The notes under the pieces are model-generated. The model was not told the origin of the DNA. It was given only the letters and a program-made list of their open reading frames with translations, and did not search any database. A stretch of 20,248 bases of DNA from JACCTH01 sp035281645. Lineage in GTDB: Bacteria > Actinomycetota > Acidimicrobiia > Spongiisociales > ZC4RG35. The translations under genes were made by a program, and so were the position numbers. The stretch's first letter is position 1, and each line of letters begins with the position of its first letter. This document shows positions 1-6,148 of this stretch, in pieces. The stretch covers positions 1 to 20,248 of the forward strand of contig DATEDN010000109.1 in NCBI GenBank assembly GCA_035281645.1. Direction: 5' to 3'.

Positions 1-26
1 TTGGGCTGCAGCTAGGCCAAAGACTT

Positions 27-54
27 GGTGCCCCGGCCGGTAGGCCGGGGCACC
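27..54. terminator. Strong GC hairpin ahead of the selenoprotein gene
   Basis: A perfect 12-bp inverted repeat (GGTGCCCCGGCC / GGCCGGGGCACC) closes a GGTA loop. It ends 7 nt before the ATG at 62. It is not followed by a T tract on either strand. It could be a U-less terminator of a gene left of the window, or a structure in the 5' leader of the selenoprotein mRNA. The stem is certain; the role is inferred. Confidence 0.4.
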
Positions 55-61
55 GTGGGGG

Positions 62-805
62 ATGGCGACCGTAATCTCGGATTCGATGCTTTCCGAGTAC
101 AACTATCCACACTTCGACCAATACGTCGCGTCGGGGCAAGACGACCTCGAGTTTTCGAGCTTTGCGAGTCACCTTCATGTGGGGATGTCGGCACCGGACG
201 CCACTCTCACCCGGCTCGACGACAGTGCCCCAGTCAGCCTTTCCGACCTTTGGTCAGAACGACATTTGATCATCGAGTTCGGATCCTTCACCTGACCGTA
301 CTGCTCGGCAGAGGGTCCTCTGCTTTGCGAGGCGGCAATTCGCCATCCCCAATTTGCCTGGATCTTCGTTTACACGCGCGAAGCCCATCCCGGCGAACGA
401 GTGGGTCCGCATGACTCTTTCGAGACCAAGCTCAATCACGCCCGGCTCTTGCGTGACGAGATCGGGATCAGAAGGCCGATTCTGGTCGACGACATATCTG
501 GCACCGCTCATCACGCTTACGGCCTCCTCCCCAACATGAGCTGGGTGATTGGACGCGGGGGCCAGATCCTCTACAAGTCGGATTGGACGAGTGCGGCCAA
601 TGTGGAAGCGTTCGTGGAGCGATACGAAGCCGGGCGCACTCGGCGTCCGGTGGCGGGCACGGTCGGCCCCTATCTGACCGAGCAGGTCGAATTCCGCGAC
701 CTCGACCGGCCGGCTTTCTACGAGCGACTTCATCGCAATGGGAGCCGGGCCTATAACGAGTTCAAGACGGCCGAGGAGATCTGGCGTCGCCGCCAGCAGA
801 GCTAA
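62..805 (+). CDS. Iodothyronine-deiodinase-like selenoprotein, TGA at 293-295 read as Sec
   Basis: One frame runs from ATG 62 to TAA 803-805 (247 residues) with a single in-frame TGA at codon 78. On both sides the protein reads as one thioredoxin-fold deiodinase/peroxiredoxin-like chain. It has VGMSAPDATLTRLDD (about residues 40-54), LIIEFGSFT then U78-P-Y-C81, WIFVYTREAHPGE (100-112), and LVDDISGTAHHAYG with a following NMSWVI strand. Animal deiodinases carry matching FGS.TUPPF, EEAH and VDD...AYG motifs. Bacterial deiodinase-like selenoproteins are known, but I know of no established substrate; a redox role is inferred. A SECIS-like hairpin follows the TGA. The C-terminal part after the fold (about 60 residues) is unassigned. 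ATG 62 has no usable ribosome site. ATG 86 has a TAATCT hexamer at 72-77 and may be the true, leaderless start. Automatic callers would report two fragments (62-295 and 401-805). Confidence 0.9.
293..335 (+). promoter_or_regulatory. Bacterial SECIS-like element for Sec insertion
   Basis: After TGA 293-295 come 18 nt and then a GGTC loop (314-317). The loop is closed by a perfect 6-bp stem, GCAGAG (308-313) with CTCTGC (318-323). A lower stem pairs CTCG 304-307 with CGAG 328-331, leaving TTTG 324-327 bulged on the 3' side. CCG 296-298 may pair with CGG 333-335. From memory, E. coli fdhF has the same 18-nt spacing and a GGUC loop, which SelB recognises. Unlike fdhF there is no bulged U on the 5' side of the apical stem. 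The hairpin is coding and gives residues SAEGPLLC. Confidence 0.8.
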
Positions 806-825
806 GCGATCGAAAGGACCCGGAA

Positions 826-1119
826 ATGTGGTTGCTCTTCCATGTCCCTTGCCCGACACCCGACGGCCAATCTGCTCACGACCTCTATATGAAAAGGGTG
901 GTTGGAATTTCTGATGCCATGAAGGAGAGTGCAAAGGCAAACGGGTGTCGTTTTCATCGAGCCTGGTATGCACAAGATGGTTCCGCTTTTTGGGCTTTGG
1001 CGAACTGGCAGACGGCCGAGGGAGCCAACCGATTCTTCACCGAATGGAACATTGCCGATGAGCCCGGAGAAACTCTGATCCGGCTTGAAGGAGACGTGGG
1101 TTTGGTGCCGCTGGGATAG
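826..1119 (+). CDS. Small protein of unknown function, dimeric alpha/beta-barrel-like
   Basis: A 97-residue protein that I cannot assign to a named family with confidence. It starts MWLLFHVPCP and has a central FHRAWYAQDGSAFWALANW stretch and an acidic C-terminal third. Size and aromatic-rich strands suggest a ferredoxin-like or dimeric alpha/beta barrel fold, as in ABM/EthD/DUF3303-type proteins (inference). No signal peptide or membrane segment is visible. The start is supported by AAAGGA about 9 nt upstream. It begins 20 nt after the selenoprotein stop and ends 9 nt before the dioxygenase gene, so the three are probably co-transcribed. The cysteines at positions 10 and 41 could be of interest because the neighbour is a redox selenoprotein. 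Confidence 0.7.
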   Translation: MWLLFHVPCPTPDGQSAHDLYMKRVVGISDAMKESAKANGCRFHRAWYAQDGSAFWALANWQTAEGANRFFTEWNIADEPGETLIRLEGDVGLVPLG

Positions 1120-1128
1120 CCTACGGCC

Positions 1129-1929
1129 ATGGAGTCGACCGAGTTCGCCGATCGTTCGATGCCGGTTATCTACCTCAGCCACGGAGCTCCGCCTCTGGCC
1201 GACGACGAAGAGTGGGCGGGCCAGCTGGCCGCATGGTCGGCGGCGATGCCGAAGCCCTCGTCGGTCCTCATGGTTTCTGCCCATTGGGAGGCGGATCCGC
1301 TCACCGTCTCGGCTACGACCACGGTCCCGCTCTATTACGACTTCTACGGATTTCCTCAGCACTATTACGAGGTGAAGTATCCGGCCCCAGGTGCACCTGA
1401 GCTCGCCAACGAAGTCACGAAGCTACTCCAAGAGCAGGGACAAGCAGTCCATCGCGACCCCACTCGAGGCCTCGACCATGGCGCGTACGTGCCTCTGGTG
1501 GAGATGTATCCGCAGGCCGACGTGCCGATCCTGCAGATCTCGATGCCGACCCTCGATCCCAAGGCTCTTTTCGAGATCGGACGTCGACTGGCTCCTCTTC
1601 GCCAACAGGGAGTTCTGATTGTGGGGAGCGGCTTTTCCACCCACAACCTGCGGGAGATGAATTGGCATGCTGGGCCCCGCAGTTACCCCCCGAGTTGGTC
1701 CAGCGAGTTCGACGATTGGCTCGACAAGAGCCTCCAAGCGGGTGACGTCGATTCACTGATCGATTTCCAGCGGGCGGCGCCGGCAGCTCACATGGCTCAT
1801 CCTCGGACCGAGCATTTCGCCCCTCTCTTCGTTGCCCTCGGGGCGGCCAGCGGAAGAGACGACCGGGCCAAAAGCGTGGTCGAAGGGTTCTGGTTCGGGC
1901 TCTCGAAGCGCTCGGTTCAGTTCGATTAG
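1129..1929 (+). CDS. LigB/DODA-type extradiol aromatic ring-opening dioxygenase
   Basis: A 266-residue protein of the class III extradiol dioxygenase family (YgiD/4,5-DOPA dioxygenase-like, PF02900). Conserved motifs in order are SHGAPPL (H18), SAHWE (H52), GLDHGAYVPL (H117), GSGFSTHN (H172) and TEHFAPLF (H229). By family analogy H18 and H52, with a later His, bind the metal, and H117 and H172 lie at the active site. Members open catechol-type rings with O2; the substrate here cannot be read from sequence. It is cytoplasmic, with no signal peptide. ATG 1129 lies 9 nt after the previous stop with a weak ribosome site; ATG 1159, just before VIYLSHG, is an alternative start. It is the third gene of the selenoprotein transcript and is followed directly by a hairpin. 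Confidence 0.9.
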   Translation: MESTEFADRSMPVIYLSHGAPPLADDEEWAGQLAAWSAAMPKPSSVLMVSAHWEADPLTVSATTTVPLYYDFYGFPQHYYEVKYPAPGAPELANEVTKLLQEQGQAVHRDPTRGLDHGAYVPLVEMYPQADVPILQISMPTLDPKALFEIGRRLAPLRQQGVLIVGSGFSTHNLREMNWHAGPRSYPPSWSSEFDDWLDKSLQAGDVDSLIDFQRAAPAAHMAHPRTEHFAPLFVALGAASGRDDRAKSVVEGFWFGLSKRSVQFD

Positions 1930-1945
1930 CGCCCCCCTCGGGCGC
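1929..1945 (+). terminator. Probable terminator after the dioxygenase gene
   Basis: GCGCCC (1929-1934) pairs with GGGCGC (1940-1945) around a 5-nt loop. It starts on the last base of the stop codon and is followed by AGTTGTCTA. The T content is poor, so termination is likely but not certain. It would separate the selenoprotein operon from the heat-shock gene. Confidence 0.5.
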
Positions 1946-1987
1946 AGTTGTCTAATGGCGTTTGCTTTGGCCTCGGCGCGGGAATTG

Positions 1988-2014
1988 GCAGGTTGAGAAC
2001 CTGCGATAGGAGGT
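1988..2014 (+). promoter_or_regulatory. Leader hairpin and strong ribosome site of hsp20
   Basis: A perfect 7-bp hairpin, GCAGGTT-GAG-AACCTGC (1988-2004), is followed 3 nt later by a consensus AGGAGGT (2008-2014), which ends 3 nt before ATG 2018. ACCT in the right arm (1999-2002) could alternatively pair with AGGT in the ribosome site (2011-2014). A structural switch is therefore conceivable, though the 7-bp hairpin is the more stable form. No CIRCE or HAIR operator is visible. Confidence 0.45.
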
Positions 2015-2017
2015 CGC

Positions 2018-2515
2018 ATGCAACTCAAGGTTTGGACACCGTTTCTCGATCTGGAACGGGATATGCGGCGATTCATGGAACGTTTTCCCAGCGAGGAAGC
2101 GCGGACCATCCGTCCCACTATCGACATGCGTCGCCAAGATGGCGATTTGGTGGTGACGGTTGAGCTAGCCGGCATCGATCCGGAAAAAGACCTCGACATC
2201 ACGATCGAGGACGACGTCCTTCTCATCAAGGGGCAGAAGACAGAGGAAACCGAATCCAAGGATGAGGACCGTTTCATCCGCGAGCGGCGCTACGGCTCAT
2301 TCGAGCGCCGGATCGCTCTCCCCGACGGGGTTGAGCCGAACAATGTGAAGGCGTCCTATGACAACGGGGTCCTCACGGTCAAGGTACCGGTTCCGACGCC
2401 GTCCCAGCCCCAGCCGCATCGGGTGCAGATCAGCCGTGGAGGATCTGGGGGCAACGGCCAAGGCCGAGCCCAGAGCGGGGAAGTCAATATCGAAACGAAG
2501 GAAGGTTCGAACTAG
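2018..2515 (+). CDS. hsp20: Hsp20/alpha-crystallin small heat-shock protein
   Basis: A 165-residue ATP-independent chaperone that binds unfolding proteins as an oligomer in the cytoplasm. The N-terminal arm begins MQLKVWTPFLDLERDM. The alpha-crystallin domain covers about residues 35-125 (VELAGIDPEKDLDITIEDDVLLIKG written in parts: VELAGIDPEKDLDI, then VLLIKG) and carries the signature ASYDNGVLTVKVP at 112-124. A VQI tail motif (136-138) corresponds to the usual I-x-I oligomerisation motif. The Gly/Gln-rich C-terminal tail is somewhat longer than usual. A strong AGGAGGT fixes the start. Its stop codon overlaps that of the convergent hydrolase gene by 4 nt. Confidence 0.95.
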   Translation: MQLKVWTPFLDLERDMRRFMERFPSEEARTIRPTIDMRRQDGDLVVTVELAGIDPEKDLDITIEDDVLLIKGQKTEETESKDEDRFIRERRYGSFERRIALPDGVEPNNVKASYDNGVLTVKVPVPTPSQPQPHRVQISRGGSGGNGQGRAQSGEVNIETKEGSN

Positions 2516-3297
2516 CCAGCGAGGCGAGCGATCGCCTCGGTGAGCAACTGATTGAACCTTGCGGGGTCTTCCAGCATCATGAAGTGGGAGACCCCGGGCA
2601 TCAGTAACGTCTCGAAGCCGTAGCGAGCGAGCGACTCTCGGTCTGTGGGTCGATAGTCGGGGTTGATCGCGATCTTCGGCACGAGGAGCCGCTCAAGTCT
2701 CTCGATGACCGGCCCGTCGTTGCTTATCGCGTAGACGAGTTCATCGAGGCCGACCTCGGGCGGGGCCGATGCCATGTCACGGGCTACCCAGTCGACCAGG
2801 GCGGGGTCGGAAGTGGAAAGGAACATTCCGCGAACAAACTGATCGGTTGCCCCAGCAAAGTCGGCCCTAAACGGAGCAACGAATTGCTCAAGGGTCTGGG
2901 GAGCGCGGGAATTGCCGAGAGTCGAGTACACGTCCACCCAAACCAGTCCCTTGACGACGGCCGGACACAACAGCGCCGTTTCCACTATCACGTCGCCACC
3001 CATTGAATGACCGATGAGGATCACCTCATCCGGCCGTATCTCCTTGACAACCTCGGCGACGTCCTCGCCGTGGGCTGGCATCGTCCACGAGACCCGACCG
3101 AGTCCGGACTCACCATGACCGGCTAGATCGATCGCCACCACCTGGTGATCGGCCGCGAAGTGAGCCACCTGGTGACGCCAATAAGTGCGATCGCAAGACC
3201 AGCCGTGGACGAAGACAAGAGTCGGATCTCCGGCCCCGCGCCGTTCGTAGGCCACGGCGATCCCGTCTCGAGAGAGGACTGAATTCGTGCCGGGCAC
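2512..3297 (-). CDS. Alpha/beta hydrolase
   Basis: A 261-residue alpha/beta-fold hydrolase. Visible elements are the oxyanion strand LVFVHGWS (27-34), the DLAGHGES turn, the nucleophile elbow GHSMGG with S98, a likely acid in the INPDYRPTD segment near residue 217, and the catalytic His in GVSHFMML (H238). The fold supports ester, epoxide, amide or dehalogenase chemistry; the substrate is unknown. No signal peptide is visible. The start is GTG 3297, preceded by TAACAT exactly 6 nt upstream, which fits a leaderless transcript. It lies downstream of the ArsR–SRPBCC pair but is separated from it by a hairpin, so it is likely expressed on its own. Confidence 0.9.
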   Translation of the reverse strand: MPGTNSVLSRDGIAVAYERRGAGDPTLVFVHGWSCDRTYWRHQVAHFAADHQVVAIDLAGHGESGLGRVSWTMPAHGEDVAEVVKEIRPDEVILIGHSMGGDVIVETALLCPAVVKGLVWVDVYSTLGNSRAPQTLEQFVAPFRADFAGATDQFVRGMFLSTSDPALVDWVARDMASAPPEVGLDELVYAISNDGPVIERLERLLVPKIAINPDYRPTDRESLARYGFETLLMPGVSHFMMLEDPARFNQLLTEAIARLAG

Positions 3298-3303
3298 CCG
3301 GCG

Positions 3304-3309
3304 ATGTTA
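3304..3309 (-). promoter_or_regulatory. -10 element of the hydrolase gene, leaderless type
   Basis: TAACAT on the minus strand, 6 nt (CGCCGG) before GTG 3297. No good -35 is visible. It has the same geometry as seven other genes in the window. Confidence 0.5.
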
Positions 3310-3318
3310 TGAACGCGA

Positions 3319-3351
3319 AAGGGACCACCGGAACTGGTCCAGTGGTCCCTT
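3319..3351 (-). terminator. Terminator of the ArsR–SRPBCC operon
   Basis: A perfect 10-bp inverted repeat, AAGGGACCAC / GTGGTCCCTT, spans a 13-nt loop. It lies 14 nt after the stop of the SRPBCC gene on the minus strand. Only a weak T run follows (TTTCGCGTTC). Position and stem strength suit a terminator. Confidence 0.6.
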
Positions 3352-3365
3352 GGGGTGCGACTCAA

Positions 3366-3863
3366 CTACTTGAGCGAGATTGCCACTTCCTCCAGTAGGT
3401 CGTAGGCGTCCTGCATGCCGGCCTCCATGCCTGACTCGAGGATCATGTCCCGCCCCTCCTTGGTCGTCATCGCGGTCAGCACGGTGAGGGTGGTGCGACC
3501 GTTCTTCTCAGCCAGGTTCATCGTGATGAGGGCAGGGTTCTCGTCACCGCCTGGTGCACCTTCGTAGACCTCGGTGTGGACAATCCTTTCGTTGGGCTTG
3601 ATCTCTCGGTACTCGCCATGAAATGCCACTTCGAAGCCATCGTCGGTGACCATCACCCATCGCCACTTGCCGCCGACGCGTAGATCGATCTCGGCGATTG
3701 TCACCTCACCCCGTTTCGCTGACCACCAGCGCTTGACCAAGTCGGGCGTGGTGAAGGCCTTATAGACCAGATGCGCCGGCGCCGCGAACTCCCTTGTGAT
3801 CAGGATCTCGGTGTCCGACGGAAGCGAAACCACGGCCGATCCACTACTTGCCACTGTTTCCAT
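3366..3863 (-). CDS. SRPBCC (AHSA1-like) ligand-binding domain protein
   Basis: A 165-residue single-domain START/Bet v1-like protein of the AHSA1 family (PF08327). Motifs are ILITREFAAPAHLVYKAFT, WWSAKRGEVTIAEIDLRVGGKWRW (read as two adjacent pieces), FHGEYREIKPNERIVHTEVY and the C-terminal helix beginning MEAGMQDAYDLLEE. Members form a hydrophobic ligand pocket; many occur with an ArsR regulator, and their ligands are largely unknown. ATG 3863 is chosen because AAGGAGGAAGGA lies just upstream and residues before it do not resemble the family. It overlaps the ArsR gene by 20 nt, so translation is probably coupled. Confidence 0.9.
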   Translation of the reverse strand: METVASSGSAVVSLPSDTEILITREFAAPAHLVYKAFTTPDLVKRWWSAKRGEVTIAEIDLRVGGKWRWVMVTDDGFEVAFHGEYREIKPNERIVHTEVYEGAPGGDENPALITMNLAEKNGRTTLTVLTAMTTKEGRDMILESGMEAGMQDAYDLLEEVAISLK

Positions 3864-4200
3864 TTCCTTCCTCCTTCTCTTTGAGCTCTTCCAATACCTG
3901 GTCCAGGGAATCGAAGCGTTCGTTCCAAGTCCGCTCGTACTCCCGAACCCAGTCGTGAATGGGCTGCAGGGGACGGCCGTTGAGCCGGTAGACCCTCTGC
4001 CGCCCTTCCTCGCGTACCTCCACCAGACCCACATCCCGAAGGACCTTCAGATGCTTCGACACCTGCGGCTGGGCCATTTCGAGCTCCAGCACCAGATCAT
4101 TGACCGGCCGCTCGCCAGTAGCGAGGACGTCGAGGATTTGGCGCCGCCGGGGCTCCGCCACGGCGTTGAAAGCATCCGTGGTGGTCGCTGCCCGAGCCAT
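3844..4200 (-). CDS. ArsR-family winged-helix repressor
   Basis: A 118-residue ArsR/SmtB-type transcription factor. The N-terminal helix DAFNAVAEPRRRQILDVLA is typical, the recognition helix lies around AQPQVSKHLKVLRDVGLV, and the wing is REEGRQRVYRL. It has no cysteine, so the classic metal-sensing site is absent; this subgroup usually accompanies SRPBCC partners. The C-terminus is lysine/glutamate-rich. It is the first gene of a two-gene operon and probably represses itself through the dyad at 4209-4230. ATG 4200 lies 6 nt after a consensus -10, so the mRNA is likely leaderless. Confidence 0.93.
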   Translation of the reverse strand: MARAATTTDAFNAVAEPRRRQILDVLATGERPVNDLVLELEMAQPQVSKHLKVLRDVGLVEVREEGRQRVYRLNGRPLQPIHDWVREYERTWNERFDSLDQVLEELKEKEEGNGNSGK

Positions 4201-4206
4201 TCGGCC

Positions 4207-4234
4207 ATTATATACCCATATAGGAATATATCAA
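4207..4234 (-). promoter_or_regulatory. arsR promoter with operator dyad in the spacer
   Basis: Reading the minus strand, TTGATA (4229-4234) and a perfect TATAAT (4207-4212) are 16 nt apart, and ATG 4200 follows the -10 by 6 nt. An imperfect 22-bp palindrome (18 of 22 positions symmetric) covers 4209-4230, filling the spacer and touching both hexamers. This is the arrangement expected for an autorepressing ArsR operator. Confidence 0.75.
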
Positions 4235-4268
4235 GTCAGCACTTAGGCGACCGAAGGGCTGAGGGGAG

Positions 4269-4820
4269 CTAGGCAGCCGTTTTCATCAGTTCTCCCAGTC
4301 GACGAACCGTGTTGGCGTTGCGGATCGTCATCCCCCGGTAGAGATCGGTCCCGATCATCTTTTGCAGGCGACTCCGGCCGACGTTGGAGCGGTCGATTCG
4401 CCAGATGACGGCCCCGGGTACGTAGACCACGTCTTCGATCTCCGGCTTCCAGTCGAGCTCATCGAGAACGTCCTTTCTGTCGAAGGACTCCCAAAGAAAT
4501 AAGACGTCGCATCTCACCTGGGCATCGTTGGTCCAGGAATCGGGCAATGCCTTGACTATTTTCTTGATCGAAGGCAGGTCTCGGATCAGCACCCTGATGG
4601 CGAATCCGAAGTCGGCCTCGATCGCTTTCTCCAGCGTCTTCGTGATCGTGGTCGGCTTGCGACGGTTGTCGCTAAATATGACGTTGCCGGAGTTGATGTA
4701 AGTCGTTACGTCCTTCATCCCGGCAGCCTCGAATGTGGCCTTGAGCCGCGCCATCTCCATCTTGTTCTTGCCGCCCACGTTGATTCCCCGCAGCAGCGCG
4801 ACGTAGACCACAACGGTCAC
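4269..4820 (-). CDS. DUF1697 family protein
   Basis: A 183-residue DUF1697 protein (PF08002), recognised by the N-terminal VVYVALLRGINVGGKNKM, then LKATFEAAGMKDVTTYINSG, GNVIF and the C-terminal RNANTVRRLGELM. The family is widespread in soil bacteria and has no established function. It is predicted cytoplasmic and full length. The GTG start at 4820 overlaps the stop of the upstream DinB gene by 4 nt (GTGA), a typical translational coupling. The two therefore form an operon. Confidence 0.9.
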   Translation of the reverse strand: MTVVVYVALLRGINVGGKNKMEMARLKATFEAAGMKDVTTYINSGNVIFSDNRRKPTTITKTLEKAIEADFGFAIRVLIRDLPSIKKIVKALPDSWTNDAQVRCDVLFLWESFDRKDVLDELDWKPEIEDVVYVPGAVIWRIDRSNVGRSRLQKMIGTDLYRGMTIRNANTVRRLGELMKTAA

Positions 4821-5311
4821 TCACCTGGATCGGCAAACTCAAGAAACTCGAGCTGGCCCGGCGATTGACCGGCCCTCGTCAGCAGGGTGGCGGCATCGCT
4901 GAACTGCTGAATCGCATGTCCGTAGATGTGGAGAAGGAAATACCAGAGTGGGAGGCCGTTCGATTTCTCAACCTCCCACGGTTCGTTGATCTCGCGATCG
5001 GACAACCTCTCTAGCCATCCTCGCATTTCGGCTTCGTCCTCGCGCCAGGCGCTGATCAGCGCGACCAGGTCAGGAAAGTTGGTGGGCTTCAGCTCTGCCT
5101 CGGGACCCCAGGATTCGGGCGGGCTTCCCTGGAGGCGCAGCCGCCAGCTCCATTCGACGTCGAGTTCGTGTACGAGTGTGGTGCGGAGGTCGCGAATGGT
5201 GACCGGTTCCTCGTCGACGAAGGTCTTGGAGGCCTCGGAGGCGGCTCCCAGGATCTGGTCCCGCATCCAGTAGAGATGGTCGAAGAGGAGCTGAACTTCT
5301 GCCGCCTGCAT
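4817..5311 (-). CDS. DinB/DUF664-like four-helix protein
   Basis: A 164-residue DinB superfamily protein. It has a long first helix (MQAAEVQLLFDHLYWMRDQIL), a second helix around TTLVHELDVEWSWRLRL with a His, a Trp-rich middle, and a late helix LLHIYGHAIQQFSDAATLL with further His residues. The family uses three His as a metal site and includes thiol-dependent S-transferases of mycothiol/bacillithiol type as well as many uncharacterised members. The exact reaction is unknown. ATG 5311 is preferred over the longer frame because the extra 77 residues are low-complexity and overlap the divergent gene. TATGGT lies 6 nt upstream, supporting a leaderless start. Confidence 0.85.
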   Translation of the reverse strand: MQAAEVQLLFDHLYWMRDQILGAASEASKTFVDEEPVTIRDLRTTLVHELDVEWSWRLRLQGSPPESWGPEAELKPTNFPDLVALISAWREDEAEMRGWLERLSDREINEPWEVEKSNGLPLWYFLLHIYGHAIQQFSDAATLLTRAGQSPGQLEFLEFADPGE

Positions 5312-5347
5312 CGATCGACCATACCAAGCGGTCGGTATCTTCTTCCG
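5312..5347. promoter_or_regulatory. Back-to-back leaderless promoters sharing an operator-like dyad
   Basis: This 36-bp gap drives two genes. On plus, TATCTT (5336-5341) is 6 nt before ATG 5348. On minus, TATGGT (5318-5323) is 6 nt before ATG 5311. The imperfect dyad ATACCAAGCGGTCGGTAT (5321-5338, 14 of 18 symmetric) overlaps both hexamers and resembles TetR-type operators. No ribosome site exists for either gene. A regulator bound here would block both promoters; no TetR gene lies in the window. Confidence 0.55.
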
Positions 5348-6121
5348 ATGACCTCTCCTACCCACCGCTTTCGTGAGCTTCACCAAACCGGCCTCTTTGT
5401 CATGCCCAACCCCTGGGATCTGGGCACGACCAGGCTCCTGGCCGCCCGCGGCTTTCCGGCCTTGGCAACCACCAGTTGGGGCCTCGCCTTCAGCCTCGGG
5501 CGTTCCGACTATCAGGTCACACGGGATGAATTGGTGGCCCACACCGCCATGATCGCCGGGGCTGTCGATCTGCCAATCAACGTCGATGCCGAGCGGCTTT
5601 TTCCAAACGAGCCGGGTGGGGTGGCCACCACTGTCCGCATGCTGGCCGAAGCGGGAGCGGCAGGTTGTTCGATCGAAGACTCGATTCCGGCCGAGCGGGC
5701 GATCGACCCAGTCGAGGTGGCGGCCGAGGCGGTGGCGGTTGCAGCTGAGGCGGCTCGAGAGACTGGCTTGTTGTTGACAGCACGTGCGGAGAACGCCTTC
5801 TACGGAATCGGCGATATCGATGAAACGATCGCTCGTCTTCAGGCCTACGTCGCCGCCGGAGCCGAGGTCGCATACGCCCCTGGCCTGACCGACCCCAACG
5901 AGATCGCTCGAGTGGTGAACGAGGTTCCGGCACCGGTCAACGTCCTCACCCGTGCCAACGGACCGTCGGTGAAAGAACTCGCCGCTCTCGGGGTGCGAAG
6001 AGTGTCCACCGGAGGCGGCCTCTGCCGTATCGCTATCGCCTCGGTGGAAAAAGCCCTCGACGATCTCCTCGATGGCTCAGAACCAATTCTGCGCGGAATT
6101 TCCCGGCCCGAGGACGGATAA
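5348..6121 (+). CDS. Isocitrate lyase/PEP mutase family protein
   Basis: A 257-residue TIM-barrel enzyme of the ICL/PEPM superfamily. It shows FVMPNPWDLGTTRLLAARGF, TTSWGLAFSLG, LPINVDAE (metal-binding region), AGAAGCSIEDS, LLLTARAEN and the C-terminal RRVSTGGGLCRIA. Family members cleave or form C–C or P–C bonds in 2-methylisocitrate, oxaloacetate or phosphonopyruvate-type substrates. The KKCGH loop of true isocitrate lyases is absent, so it belongs to the shorter general group whose substrate is unassigned. ATG 5348 is chosen from homology and the TATCTT hexamer 6 nt upstream; the open frame extends further left, but over the DinB gene. Confidence 0.88.
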   Translation: MTSPTHRFRELHQTGLFVMPNPWDLGTTRLLAARGFPALATTSWGLAFSLGRSDYQVTRDELVAHTAMIAGAVDLPINVDAERLFPNEPGGVATTVRMLAEAGAAGCSIEDSIPAERAIDPVEVAAEAVAVAAEAARETGLLLTARAENAFYGIGDIDETIARLQAYVAAGAEVAYAPGLTDPNEIARVVNEVPAPVNVLTRANGPSVKELAALGVRRVSTGGGLCRIAIASVEKALDDLLDGSEPILRGISRPEDG

Positions 6122-6148
6122 ATCTGCACAGAACCGACCTCAGCAATA

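Noticed and set aside
293..295. TGA as a true stop or pseudogene lesion
   Set aside because: Both sides are in the same frame, the TGA sits exactly at the catalytic Sec position of the family, and a SECIS-like hairpin follows; no other damage is present.
401..805. Separate gene starting at GTG 401
   Set aside because: The frame continues unbroken upstream to the TGA and encodes conserved WIFVYTREAHPGE before 401.
254..973. A 239-codon open frame on the minus strand across the selenoprotein
   Set aside because: It has no recognisable family pattern and lies antisense to a protein with clear conserved motifs; it is a GC-driven shadow.
826..1119. Firm DUF3303 or EthD assignment
   Set aside because: Length and fold impression fit, but no diagnostic motif is visible.
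3864..4034. 57-residue extension of the SRPBCC protein
   Set aside because: It lies within the ArsR coding sequence in another frame, and a strong ribosome site precedes ATG 3863.
5168..5347. N-terminal extension of the ICL/PEP-mutase protein
   Set aside because: It is antisense to the DinB gene; ATG 5348 matches the family N-terminus and has a -10 in place.
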